The notes beneath the pieces are model-generated. The model saw only the letters and a program-made list of their open reading frames with translations. It had not been told where the DNA came from and ran no database searches. A DNA stretch of 64,000 nucleotides, from positions 4,760,001 through 4,824,000 of the forward strand of contig NZ_CP118607.1 in the NCBI RefSeq assembly GCF_028898945.1. The letters run 5' to 3'. Shown in pieces: positions 51,392-60,193 of this stretch (position 1 is its first letter; each line of letters opens with the position of its first letter). Position numbers and translations under genes: made by a program. The stretch is from Pseudomonas sp. PSKL.D1. Its GTDB lineage: Bacteria; Pseudomonadota; Gammaproteobacteria; Pseudomonadales; Pseudomonadaceae.

Positions 51392-51472
51392 CACTACACT
51401 GATCCCGGTCTGATGGGCCATGCGTGGAATGGATCACCATGAACCACGCCTATTATTGCCAAGGAGCTCTAC

Positions 51473-52189
51473 ATGCATATCCCTCGTCGCGGCGCTGCCC
51501 TCGTCCTGTCCTGCGGCCTGCTTGCCAGCCTGCCGGCGCTGGCCGCCGATGAACCGCGCTACAACCAGGTTTCGTTGCGCGCTGAAGTGAGCAAGGAAGT
51601 GGCACGTGACCTGATGGTCGTGACCCTTTATAGCGAAGCGCAGAACACCGACCCAGGCAAGCTCGCCAAACAGATCACCGAGACCATGAACAAGGCCGTG
51701 CAGCAGGCCCGGCAGGTCAAGGACGTGAAAATCAGCCAGGGCAGCCGCAACAGCTACCCGATCTATGACAGCAAGGGCCAGAAGATCACCGGCTGGCGCG
51801 AGCGCGCCGAGCTGCGCCTGGAGGGTGCAGACTTCCCTGCCCTGTCCCAGCTCACCGGCGAGTTGCTGCAAGACCTGAAAATGGGCGGCATGGACTTCTC
51901 CATCGCACCGGCAACGCGCAAGGCCAGCGAAGATGATCTGCTCAAGGATGCGGTCAATGCGTTCAAGGCCCGCGCGCAGTTGGCCACCGAGGCATTGGGC
52001 GGCAAGGGCTACAAGGTGGTCAGCCTGAACCTGAACAGCAGCGGTTACCCGCGGCCCTACATGCGCAGCGCGCCGATGGCGATGAAGGCCATGGGTGCCG
52101 ATGAAGCGGCACCGGCGCCGGATATCGAGGCGGGTACAAGCGAAGTCAGCATGAATGCTGATGGGATGATTGAAGTTCAGATGCCCTGA
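51473..52189 (+). CDS. Periplasmic SIMPL-domain protein
   Basis: A 238-residue exported protein (signal peptide cut after LPALA, about residue 23) with a SIMPL/DUF541 domain: YNQVSLRAEVSKEVARDLMVVTLYSE, then VKDVKISQGSRNSYPIYDSKGQKITGWRERAELRLEG. SIMPL proteins such as BP26 and YggE form periplasmic or outer-membrane-associated assemblies linked to oxidative stress; the precise function is unknown. It is divergent from roxSR. aaggag lies about 8 bases before ATG 51473. Confidence 0.88.
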   Translation: MHIPRRGAALVLSCGLLASLPALAADEPRYNQVSLRAEVSKEVARDLMVVTLYSEAQNTDPGKLAKQITETMNKAVQQARQVKDVKISQGSRNSYPIYDSKGQKITGWRERAELRLEGADFPALSQLTGELLQDLKMGGMDFSIAPATRKASEDDLLKDAVNAFKARAQLATEALGGKGYKVVSLNLNSSGYPRPYMRSAPMAMKAMGADEAAPAPDIEAGTSEVSMNADGMIEVQMP

Positions 52190-52195
52190 TTAACG

Positions 52196-52280
52196 TGTAG
52201 GAGCGGATTTATCCGCGATACAACCACCGCAGTGGATGGCACCGGCTTCGCCGGTGTTCGCGGCTGAAGCCGCTCCTACA
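52196..52280. repeat. REP pair with inner hairpin after the SIMPL gene
   Basis: tgtaggagcggatttatccgcgata (52196-52220) and tcgcggctgaagccgctcctaca (52258-52280) pair as two diverged REP arms. Between them lies accggc-ttc-gccggt (52241-52255), a perfect small hairpin. Confidence 0.75.
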
Positions 52281-52576
52281 GGTGCGCGCGATCGCAACCA
52301 AAATTACATAAGATTCAGACACTTCCTACGCACCACTTCCGTGCATCCTACAAAGTCCTGCACCTCGAAACATCCCGTAAAAAGCCATCATTTCGCCCAC
52401 GCAAACGTTCAACTTCGTTGAAAGTTATACGGATGCGACATCCATGTACGTCCGTTCCACATTTCTGGCGTCAACTATCCTTCCGACTGTTGCATTGGGA
52501 ACACCCCCTGCATAAGTATCCGCAGGTCGGCTCACGAGGCCACCTCAAAACCAAAAATGACAACAATGAGGCCACC
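52281..52576 (+). other. Long leader region of the first peptide-binding protein gene
   Basis: Together with the REP element this completes a 387-bp gene-free stretch. I see no good coding sequence. It contains a small dyad ttcaac-ttc-gttgaa (52408-52422) and, just before the start codon, an A-rich tract at 52547-52569 (aaaaccaaaaatgacaacaa) that resembles Hfq/Crc target sequences. No convincing promoter was identified. Confidence 0.45.
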
Positions 52577-54202
52577 ATGCTCAAACACGCAGTCATTCCG
52601 TTCCTGCTCGGCGCAGGTTTGCTGACAGGCGCACCGATTGCCCATGCCGCGTCCAACCTGGTGTTCTGCTCCGAAGGCAGCCCGGCAGGCTTCGACCCGG
52701 GGCAATACACCACCGGAACCGACTTCGACGCCTCGGCCGAAACCGTGTTCAACCGCCTTACCCAGTTCGAACGCGGCGGCACCGCTGTAATCCCGGGCCT
52801 GGCGACCAAATGGGAAGTGGCCGACGACGGCAAGACCTATACCTTCCACCTGCGTGAAGGGGTCAAGTTCCACACCACCGACTACTTCAAGCCAACCCGC
52901 GAATTCAACGCCGACGACGTGCTGTTCACCTTCAACCGCATGCTCGACAAGGACCACCCGTTCCGCAAGGCGTACCCCACCGAATTCCCGTACTTCACCG
53001 ACATGGGCATGGACAGCAACATCGCCAAGGTGGAGAAGCTTGACGACCATACCGTGCGCTTCAGCCTCAACAACGTCGATGCCGCGTTCATCCAGAACCT
53101 GGCCATGAGCTTCGCGTCCATCCAGTCGGCCGAATACGCCGATCATCTGCTCAAGCAAGGCAAAGCTGCTGACATCAACCAGAAGCCGATCGGCACCGGC
53201 CCGTTCGTGTTCAGCAAGTACCAGAAAGACGCGCAGATCCGTTTCAAGGGAAACAAGGACTACTGGAAGCCCGAGGACGTGAAGATCGACAATCTGATCT
53301 TCGCCATCACCACTGACGCCTCGGTACGCATGCAAAAACTCAAGAAAAACGAGTGCCAGGTCACCTTGTTCCCGCGCCCGGCCGACATCGAGCCGCTCAA
53401 GGCCGACAAGAACCTGCAGATGCCTGACCAGGCTGGTTTCAACCTGGGTTATATCGCCTACAACGTGATGGACAAGGTCAAGGGCAGCAACGAGCCTAAC
53501 CCGCTGGCCCAGCTTAAGGTGCGTGAAGCCCTGGACATGGCGGTAGACAAGAAAAAAATCATCGAGTCGGTTTACCAAGGTGCCGGCCAGCTCGCGGTCA
53601 ACGCCATGCCGCCCACGCAGTGGTCCTACGACGACACCATCAAGGACGCCGCGTACGACCCGGAAAAGGCCAAACAACTGCTCAAGGAAGCCGGCATCAA
53701 GGAAGGCACCGAGATCACCCTGTGGGCCATGCCCGTGCAACGCCCCTACAACCCCAACGCCAAGCTGATGGCCGAAATGCTGCAGTCCGACTGGGCCAAG
53801 GTCGGCATCAAGGCCAAGATCGTCAGCTACGAGTGGGGTGAGTACATCAAGCGTTCCAAAGGCGGCGAGCAAGGCGCCATGCTGATTGGCTGGAGCGGTG
53901 ACAATGGTGACCCGGACAACTGGCTGGGCACCCTGTATGGCTGCGACGCGATGGAAGGCAACAACTTCTCCAAGTGGTGCTACAAGCCCTACGACGACCT
54001 GATCAAGCAAGCCAAGGCTACCTCTGACCAGGCCAAGCGCACCGAACTGTACAAACAAGCGCAGCATATCCTCAAGGAGCAGGTGCCGATCACTCCGATC
54101 GCCCACTCCACCGTGTATCAGCCGATGAGCGCCAAGGTGAAGGATTTCAAGATCAGCCCCTTCGCCCTGAACGCGTTTTACGGCGTGAGCGTGGAAAAGT
54201 AA
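52577..54202 (+). CDS. Peptide ABC transporter substrate-binding protein (DppA-like), copy 1
   Basis: A 541-residue periplasmic protein of the SBP family 5 (oligo/dipeptide). Signal peptide MLKHAVIPFLLGAGLLTGAPIAHA (24 residues). Mature part begins ASNLVFCSEGSPAGFDPG, as in DppA. KWEVADDGKTYTFHLREGVKFH and the C-terminal GDNGDPDNWLGTLYGCDA block are typical. I chose ATG 52577 so that the signal peptide is N-terminal; upstream in-frame codons read into untranslated leader. Closely similar to the next gene (shared segment TLWAMPVQRPYNPNAKLMAE), indicating a tandem duplication. In P. aeruginosa the equivalent genes are dppA1-A3 near opdP. Confidence 0.92.
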   Translation: MLKHAVIPFLLGAGLLTGAPIAHAASNLVFCSEGSPAGFDPGQYTTGTDFDASAETVFNRLTQFERGGTAVIPGLATKWEVADDGKTYTFHLREGVKFHTTDYFKPTREFNADDVLFTFNRMLDKDHPFRKAYPTEFPYFTDMGMDSNIAKVEKLDDHTVRFSLNNVDAAFIQNLAMSFASIQSAEYADHLLKQGKAADINQKPIGTGPFVFSKYQKDAQIRFKGNKDYWKPEDVKIDNLIFAITTDASVRMQKLKKNECQVTLFPRPADIEPLKADKNLQMPDQAGFNLGYIAYNVMDKVKGSNEPNPLAQLKVREALDMAVDKKKIIESVYQGAGQLAVNAMPPTQWSYDDTIKDAAYDPEKAKQLLKEAGIKEGTEITLWAMPVQRPYNPNAKLMAEMLQSDWAKVGIKAKIVSYEWGEYIKRSKGGEQGAMLIGWSGDNGDPDNWLGTLYGCDAMEGNNFSKWCYKPYDDLIKQAKATSDQAKRTELYKQAQHILKEQVPITPIAHSTVYQPMSAKVKDFKISPFALNAFYGVSVEK

Positions 54203-54241
54203 CCACGGGCTGACTCCGCCCACTCCCGCACATGACTCCCA

Positions 54242-54264
54242 CCCCGGCGCTACCCGCGTCGGGG
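54242..54264 (+). terminator. Hairpin between the first two peptide-binding protein genes
   Basis: Arms ccccggcgc (54242-54250) and gcgtcgggg (54256-54264) pair with one G-T wobble and a 5-base loop, 39 bases after the stop codon. No U-run follows, so it may only attenuate or stabilise the upstream mRNA. Confidence 0.4.
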
Positions 54265-54328
54265 ATGGGGCCCTGTTGCCGTCATTCGTACCCCGAACAC
54301 GGCGTAAACAGACGCACGAGGATCAGAA

Positions 54329-55921
54329 ATGCGCCACACCACCTTGCTTACCACCCTGGTCGGCCTTGGCCTCATGGCCCAGGCCCCTGCCCTGCTGGCC
54401 AACAACCTGGTGTTTTGCTCCGAGGGCAGCCCGGCCGGCTTCGACACCGCCCAGTACACCAGCGCCACCGACAACGACGCGGCCGAGCCGATCTACAACC
54501 GCCTCGTGGAATTCGAACGTGGGGGCACCGCGGTGCACCCTGCATTGGCCACGAAGTGGGATGTGTCGGACAACGGCCTGCAATACACCTTCCACTTGCG
54601 CGAAGGGGTGAAGTTCCACGCCAACAAGGCCTTCACGCCCAGCCGTGACTTCAACGCCGACGACGTGCTGTTCACCTTCAACCGCATGCTCGACAGGCAG
54701 CACCCGTTCCGCAAGGCCTACCCCACAGAGTTCCCCTACTTCGTCAGCATGGGCCTGGACAAGAATATCGCCCAGGTCGAGAAAACCGGGCCGCTGACCG
54801 TGGTATTCACTCTGAACAAGGTCGACGCCGCCTTCGTCCAGAATGTGGCCATGAGCTTTGCCTCGATTCTCTCTGCCGAGTACGCCGAGCAATTGCTGGC
54901 CAGCGGGCGCCCCAGCGACATCAACCAGCAACCGATCGGCACCGGCCCGTTCGTGTTCCAGCGCTATCAGAAAGACTCGCAGATCCGCTTCAAGGGCAAC
55001 AAACAGTACTGGGCGCCTGATGAAGTGAAGATCGACAACCTGGTGTTCTCGATCAACACCGACCCTTCGGTGCGTATCCAGAAGCTGCGCCGCAACGAAT
55101 GCCAGGTCACCCTGCACCCGCGTCCGGCCGACCTGCCGGCGCTCAATGCCGACGGCAAGCTGCAGGTGCTGCAACAGCCGGGCTTCAACCTCGGCTACAT
55201 CGCCTACAACACCCAGCACCCGCCGTTCGACCGCCTTGAAGTGCGCCAGGCCATGGACATGGCAGTGAACAAGCAGGCGATTCTGCAAGCGGTGTATCAG
55301 GCGTCCGGGCAACTGGCGGTGAATGCCATGCCACCCACCCAATGGTCTTATGACAACAGCCTCAAGGACGCCCCTTACAACCCGGAAAAGGCAAAGCAAC
55401 TACTCCAGCAAGCCGGAATCAAGGAAGGCACCGAGGTCACCCTGTGGGCCATGCCCGTACAACGCCCCTACAACCCCAACGCCAAGCTGATGGCTGAAAT
55501 GCTCCAGGCCGACTGGAACAAATTGGGCCTGAAGGTGCGCATCGTCAGCTACGAATGGGGCGAGTACCTCAAGCGCATGAAAAGCGGTGAGCACGACATC
55601 GCCCTGATCGGCTGGACCGGCGACAACGGCGACCCGGACAACTGGCTGGGCACCCTCTACAGCTGCGATGCCATCGGCAGCAACAACTACTCGCGCTGGT
55701 GCGACCCTCAATACGACAGCCTGGTCATGCAGGCCAAGCAAGTGACCGATCGCGAACAGCGCACGGCGCTGTACCAGCAGGCCCAGCAGCGGCTCAAGCA
55801 GCAGGTGCCGATTACCCCGGTGGCGCACTCGACGGTGAACCAGCCAATCAGCGCCAAGGTGGTCGACTTCAAGGTCAGCCCGTTTGGGCGCAATGACTTT
55901 TCCGGCGTGAGTGTGGAGTGA
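54329..55921 (+). CDS. Peptide ABC transporter substrate-binding protein (DppA-like), copy 2
   Basis: A 530-residue paralogue of the preceding protein with signal peptide MRHTTLLTTLVGLGLMAQAPALLA and mature start NNLVFCSEGSPAGFDTAQ. Domains and length match family 5 binding proteins. Notable conserved blocks: FNRMLDRQHPFRKAYPTEFPYF and GDNGDPDNWLGTLYSCDA. Differences from copy 1 lie mainly in the ligand cleft half (about residues 280-310), so a different peptide preference is plausible. ATG 54329 has cgagga upstream. Confidence 0.93.
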   Translation: MRHTTLLTTLVGLGLMAQAPALLANNLVFCSEGSPAGFDTAQYTSATDNDAAEPIYNRLVEFERGGTAVHPALATKWDVSDNGLQYTFHLREGVKFHANKAFTPSRDFNADDVLFTFNRMLDRQHPFRKAYPTEFPYFVSMGLDKNIAQVEKTGPLTVVFTLNKVDAAFVQNVAMSFASILSAEYAEQLLASGRPSDINQQPIGTGPFVFQRYQKDSQIRFKGNKQYWAPDEVKIDNLVFSINTDPSVRIQKLRRNECQVTLHPRPADLPALNADGKLQVLQQPGFNLGYIAYNTQHPPFDRLEVRQAMDMAVNKQAILQAVYQASGQLAVNAMPPTQWSYDNSLKDAPYNPEKAKQLLQQAGIKEGTEVTLWAMPVQRPYNPNAKLMAEMLQADWNKLGLKVRIVSYEWGEYLKRMKSGEHDIALIGWTGDNGDPDNWLGTLYSCDAIGSNNYSRWCDPQYDSLVMQAKQVTDREQRTALYQQAQQRLKQQVPITPVAHSTVNQPISAKVVDFKVSPFGRNDFSGVSVE

Positions 55922-55953
55922 CCTTTAACCTTCGCCGGCCTCCCCAAGATTTC

Positions 55954-55970
55954 GCCCGGCAACACCGGGC
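55954..55970 (+). terminator. Hairpin before opdP
   Basis: Perfect 6-bp stem gcccgg-caaca-ccgggc in the 127-bp spacer, 33 bases after the second binding-protein gene. No T-run, so termination is uncertain. Confidence 0.3.
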
Positions 55971-56048
55971 AAACCTGGCAACACCGCAGCAATAAACCCG
56001 GCCCACAAGGCCAGGCCATAACTAAAAGAAAGAACGGGAGCTTCAACC

Positions 56049-57428
56049 TTGAGACCTATTACCTTGACCGCGCTGGCAGTAGCCATCGGCGCACTCTCCA
56101 CGCTCGCCCAGGCCGATACCCAAAGCCAGGACTACGTCCCGCTAAGCCTCAAGAGCAGCAGCGAACAGGACGACGCAAAAGGCTTCATCGACGGCCAGAG
56201 CCTGTCCGGCACCACCCGCAACTGGTACGCCCGCGAACGCGCCACCCGTGCGCCGCTGTGGAAGTACTACAAAAGTGACGGCACTCGCCACGACACCCAC
56301 AGCCGGGATAACTGGCTGCAAGGCACCATCCTCAATTACAGCTCCGGCTTCACCCAGGGCACCGTGGGCTTCGCCGTGGAAGCCGCCGGTTACAACGCCA
56401 TCGCACTGGAACAAGGCCGAGCGGCTATCGCCGGGCCGAACAACCGCACCCTGACCCACAGCGACGGTGACCCCATCGGCCAGTGGAGCAAGATGGGCCT
56501 GGCCAACGTGAAGGCGCGCGTGTCCAACACCACCCTGACCGTCGGCCGCCAGTCGGTGGACACGCCGATGATCGCCTACATTGGCAACCGTGCCCTGCCA
56601 TCGAGCTTCCAGGGCGCGTTCCTGCACAGCGCCGAGTTCGACAACCTGTCATTCGATCTGGGCACCTTCGACCGCGTCTCGCCGCGTACCGAGCAGAGCC
56701 TGAGCAAGTTCCGCAGTGAATACGGCGCCACCGGCGTAGAAACCGACCGTGCCAGCACCACCGGCATCAACTACCAACCGCTGAAAAGCCTGACCACCAG
56801 CCTGTACGCCACCAAGGTCGACGACTTCTGGAACCAGTACTACTTCGGCGCCAACCATGTGCTCGGCGACAGCGCCGTGCTCAGCCTGACCACCGGCCTG
56901 AACTACTACAAGACCGTGGACGAAGGCAGCAAGAAGATGGGCGAGATCGATAACGACACCTACAGCCTGTCGTTCGGCCTCACCCACCAGGCCCACACCC
57001 TCAGCGCCTCGTGGCAGCAGGTAAACGGCAACGAATACTTCGACTACCTGCACGAAACCAACGGCATCTACCTGGCCAACTCGCTGCTGTCGGACTTCAA
57101 CGGCCCGAACGAGAAATCCCTGCAGATTTCCTACGTGCTGAACATGGCGCCATACGGCGTGCCGGGGCTGAAGTTCAACGTGTACAACGCCCGCGGCTGG
57201 GGCATCGACGGCACCCACTACAAGGGCACCGCCTATGACGTCACCGGCATGGACGGCGAAACCCACTACGAGTGGGGCATCGGCACCAGCTACGCCGTGC
57301 AGAGCGGGCCGCTGAAAGACACCAGCATCCGCGCCACCTACACCGCGCATCGGGCCAGCAAGGCCCAGGCCGACGGCAGCCTGGACGAACTGCGGATCGT
57401 GACCACCATTCCATTCAACATTCTCTGA
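56049..57428 (+). CDS. opdP: OprD-family outer-membrane porin, OpdP type
   Basis: A 459-residue porin with an N-terminal signal peptide (cut after LAQA, about residue 20) and alternating aromatic/polar strands typical of 18-stranded OprD channels. The N-terminal FIDGQSLSGTTRNWYARERA segment and RQSVDTPMIAYIGNRALPSSFQG (near residue 165) are hallmarks, and the chain ends in FNIL, close to the usual aromatic terminus. The start is TTG 56049 with gggag 8 bases upstream. Its place among dipeptide transport genes matches P. aeruginosa OpdP, which takes up glycine-glutamate dipeptides and carbapenems. Confidence 0.9.
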   Translation: MRPITLTALAVAIGALSTLAQADTQSQDYVPLSLKSSSEQDDAKGFIDGQSLSGTTRNWYARERATRAPLWKYYKSDGTRHDTHSRDNWLQGTILNYSSGFTQGTVGFAVEAAGYNAIALEQGRAAIAGPNNRTLTHSDGDPIGQWSKMGLANVKARVSNTTLTVGRQSVDTPMIAYIGNRALPSSFQGAFLHSAEFDNLSFDLGTFDRVSPRTEQSLSKFRSEYGATGVETDRASTTGINYQPLKSLTTSLYATKVDDFWNQYYFGANHVLGDSAVLSLTTGLNYYKTVDEGSKKMGEIDNDTYSLSFGLTHQAHTLSASWQQVNGNEYFDYLHETNGIYLANSLLSDFNGPNEKSLQISYVLNMAPYGVPGLKFNVYNARGWGIDGTHYKGTAYDVTGMDGETHYEWGIGTSYAVQSGPLKDTSIRATYTAHRASKAQADGSLDELRIVTTIPFNIL

Positions 57429-57436
57429 CCGCTGAC

Positions 57437-57466
57437 GCCACGGCCCACCTACCCTTGGGCCGTGGC
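57437..57466 (+). terminator. Strong hairpin after opdP
   Basis: Perfect 11-bp stem gccacggccca / tgggccgtggc with an 8-base loop, 8 bases after the opdP stop codon and 35 bases before the next start codon. It lacks a U-run, so partial termination or mRNA 3'-end protection is likely. Confidence 0.55.
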
Positions 57467-57501
57467 GGCTACGCTGGAATCAATGCAAGCAGGGAGTTTT
57501 C

Positions 57502-59097
57502 ATGAAATCGCTAATGCTCCGCACTGCCCTGGCAGCGGTCATCCTGGGGGCTACTGGCCAGCTGGCCGCCAAGCCATTGGTGGTGTGCACCGAAGCCAGC
57601 CCGGAAGGCTTCGACATCGTCCAGTACACCACCGCGGTCACCGCCGACGCCTCGGCCGAAACGGTGTTCAACCGCCTGGTCGACTTCAAGCCCGGCACCA
57701 CCGATATCCAACCGGCCCTGGCCGAACGCTGGGACATTTCCGCCGACGGCCTGACTTATACGTTCCACCTGCGCCAAGGCGTGAAGTTCCATACCACCGA
57801 CTACTTCAAGCCCACCCGCGACTTCAATGCCGACGACGTGCTGTGGAGCCTGAACCGCCAACTCGACCCGAACCACCCCTGGCACGACAAGACCAGCGTC
57901 GGCTACCCGTATTTCGAAAGCATGGCCTTCAAGGACTTGCTCAAATCGGTTGCAAAAACCGACGACCACACCGTGGTCATTACCCTCACCCGCCCGGAAG
58001 CGCCGTTTCTGCGGGACATGGCCATGGCCTTCACCTCGATCTACTCCGCCGAGTATGGCGACCAGTTGCTCAAGGCCGGCAAAACCGCCGACCTCAACAG
58101 CAAGCCGGTCGGTACCGGCCCGTTCATCTTCCAGCGTTACAACAAAGACGCCCAGGTTCGCTATAAACCCAACCCGGACTACTTCCGTGGCAAACCACCC
58201 GCCGATGCGCTGATCTTTGCCATCGCCACCGACAATAACGTCCGCCTGCAAAAACTACGCGCCAACGAATGCCAGGTGGCGTTGTACCCCAAACCCGACG
58301 ACGTGCCGTCGATCAAGGCCGACCCCAAGCTGAAGGTGGCCGAAATCGAAGCCCTGGTAACCGGCTACATCTCGATGAACACCCAGCACAAGTACCTGAG
58401 CGACGTGCGCGTGCGCAAAGCCATCAACATGGCCTTCGACCGCCAGACCCACGTCGACCAGTTGTTCGGCAAAGGTAATGCACTGGTGGGCGTGAACCCT
58501 TACCCGCCCACCATGATCGGCTACAACACCAGCAACCAGAACCCGCCTCACGACCTGGCCAAGGCCCGCGAACTGCTCAAGCAGGCCGGCGTACCGGAGG
58601 GTACGGTGATCACGCTGTTCACCCGCAACGGCGGCGGTCCGACCAACCCCAACCCTCGGCTGTCCGCAGAAATGCTGCAGTCCGACCTGGCCAAGATCGG
58701 CATCAAGCTGGATATCCGCGTGATGGAATGGGCCGAAATGCTGCGCCGTGCCAAAAAAGGCGAAGCCGACTTGGTGTCTGCAGGCTGGGCCGGCGACAAC
58801 GGCGACCCGGATAACTTCCTGAGCCCCATGCTCAGCTGCGACGCCGCCAAAAGCGGCGAAAACTACGCCCGCTGGTGCAACCCCAGATTCCAGGAGCTGA
58901 TCACCCGCGCCCGCGAAGTGATCGACAACGACGAGCGCGCAAGGCTCTATGCCGAGGCATTGAAGGTGTACGATGACGATCAGCCCTGGATCAGCATGGC
59001 CCATCCGAAAATGTTCACGGCCATGCGTGAGAACGTGGAGGGATACGTGATCAACCCTCTGACCAACAACAACTTCGCCACCACCAAGGTGAAGTAG
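57502..59097 (+). CDS. Peptide ABC transporter substrate-binding protein (DppA-like), copy 3
   Basis: A 531-residue periplasmic family 5 binding protein with signal peptide MKSLMLRTALAAVILGATGQLAA and mature start KPLVVCTEASPEGFDIVQ. It is more divergent than the first two copies: LWSLNRQLDPNHPWHDK replaces the FTFNRMLD form, and the cleft segment reads LFTRNGGGPTNPNPRLSAEM. It lies directly upstream of dppBCDF, so it is probably the cognate binding protein of this permease. gcaggg lies 8 bases before ATG 57502. Confidence 0.93.
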   Translation: MKSLMLRTALAAVILGATGQLAAKPLVVCTEASPEGFDIVQYTTAVTADASAETVFNRLVDFKPGTTDIQPALAERWDISADGLTYTFHLRQGVKFHTTDYFKPTRDFNADDVLWSLNRQLDPNHPWHDKTSVGYPYFESMAFKDLLKSVAKTDDHTVVITLTRPEAPFLRDMAMAFTSIYSAEYGDQLLKAGKTADLNSKPVGTGPFIFQRYNKDAQVRYKPNPDYFRGKPPADALIFAIATDNNVRLQKLRANECQVALYPKPDDVPSIKADPKLKVAEIEALVTGYISMNTQHKYLSDVRVRKAINMAFDRQTHVDQLFGKGNALVGVNPYPPTMIGYNTSNQNPPHDLAKARELLKQAGVPEGTVITLFTRNGGGPTNPNPRLSAEMLQSDLAKIGIKLDIRVMEWAEMLRRAKKGEADLVSAGWAGDNGDPDNFLSPMLSCDAAKSGENYARWCNPRFQELITRAREVIDNDERARLYAEALKVYDDDQPWISMAHPKMFTAMRENVEGYVINPLTNNNFATTKVK

Positions 59098-59172
59098 AAC
59101 AACAACGACCGCCGGCAACCCGCAAGGGGCCCGGCGGCACCGCCGTAAATGGCTGATGAGGTAACCCTGACA

Positions 59173-60183
59173 ATGTTGAGTTTTATTGCCCGGCGCCTGG
59201 GCCTGTTGATTCCGACCTTCTTCGGCATCACCTTGCTGACCTTCGCGCTCATACGCCTGATCCCCGGCGACCCGGTGGAAGTGATGATGGGCGAACGCAG
59301 GGTCGACCCCGAAATGCACGCCCAGGCCATGGAGCGCCTTGGCCTGAACAAACCCCTGCCGGCCCAGTATCTGGATTATGTCGGCAAGCTCGCCCAGGGA
59401 GATCTCGGTGAATCCCTGCGTACCCGCGAAAGCGTGTGGAACGAGTTCCTCACGCTGTTCCCCGCCACGCTGGAACTGGCTTTCGCCGCGTTGCTGTTCG
59501 CCGGCACTGTCGGCCTGTTGGCCGGGGTGATCGCGGCGCTCAAGCGCGGGTCGCTGTTCGACCACGGCGTAATGGGCATTTCGCTGGCCGGTTACTCCAT
59601 GCCGATCTTCTGGTGGGGCCTGATCCTGATCATGTTCTTCTCGGTTAGCCTCGGCTGGACCCCCGTATCCGGGCGTATCGACCTGCTTTACGACATCGAG
59701 CCGAAAACCGGCTTCATGCTCATCGACACCCTGCTCAGCGACGAGGAAGGCGCCTTCAAGGACGCCGTGATGCACCTGATCCTGCCGGCCATTGTGCTCG
59801 GCACCATCCCCTTGGCAGTGATCGCCCGCATGACCCGTTCGTCGATGCTCGAAGTGCTGCGCGAGGACTACATCCGCACAGCCCGCGCCAAGGGCCTGTC
59901 GCCAGCCCGCGTGGTGTTCGTGCACGGCCTGCGCAACGCACTGATCCCGGTGCTGACCGTGTTCGGCCTGCAAGTCGGCACGCTGCTGGCCGGCGCGGTA
60001 CTGACCGAAACCATCTTTTCCTGGCCGGGCATCGGCAAGTGGCTGATCGAAGCCATCGGTGCCCGTGACTACCCCGTGGTCCAGAACGGCATCCTGTTGA
60101 TCGCCTGCCTGGTGATCCTGGTCAACTTCGTCGTGGACATCCTCTACGGCCTGGCCAACCCACGCATCCGTCATCAGCGCTGA
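59173..60183 (+). CDS. dppB: Dipeptide ABC transporter permease DppB
   Basis: A 336-residue inner-membrane permease with six transmembrane helices. The N-terminal MLSFIARRLGLLIPTFFGITLLTF is typical of DppB/OppB, LIPGDPVEVMMGERR follows the first helix, and the ABC-coupling EAA loop is DYIRTARAKGLSPARVVFVHGLRNAL. I chose ATG 59173, the family start, over ATG 59149. Forms the channel with DppC. Confidence 0.95.
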   Translation: MLSFIARRLGLLIPTFFGITLLTFALIRLIPGDPVEVMMGERRVDPEMHAQAMERLGLNKPLPAQYLDYVGKLAQGDLGESLRTRESVWNEFLTLFPATLELAFAALLFAGTVGLLAGVIAALKRGSLFDHGVMGISLAGYSMPIFWWGLILIMFFSVSLGWTPVSGRIDLLYDIEPKTGFMLIDTLLSDEEGAFKDAVMHLILPAIVLGTIPLAVIARMTRSSMLEVLREDYIRTARAKGLSPARVVFVHGLRNALIPVLTVFGLQVGTLLAGAVLTETIFSWPGIGKWLIEAIGARDYPVVQNGILLIACLVILVNFVVDILYGLANPRIRHQR

Positions 60184-60193
60184 GGCCCAAGCC

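Noticed and set aside
52236..52251. tggcaccggcttcgcc as a possible sigma-54 promoter upstream of the first peptide-binding protein gene
   Set aside because: It lies inside the hairpin of a REP element more than 300 bases from the start codon, and the -12 half is poor.
52497..52513. tgggaacaccccctgca upstream of the first peptide-binding protein gene as a -24/-12 promoter
   Set aside because: The spacing between GG and GC is 11 rather than 10 bases.
55976..55991. tggcaacaccgcagca as a possible sigma-54 promoter of opdP
   Set aside because: GG and GC are correctly spaced but three further consensus positions fail; too weak to annotate.
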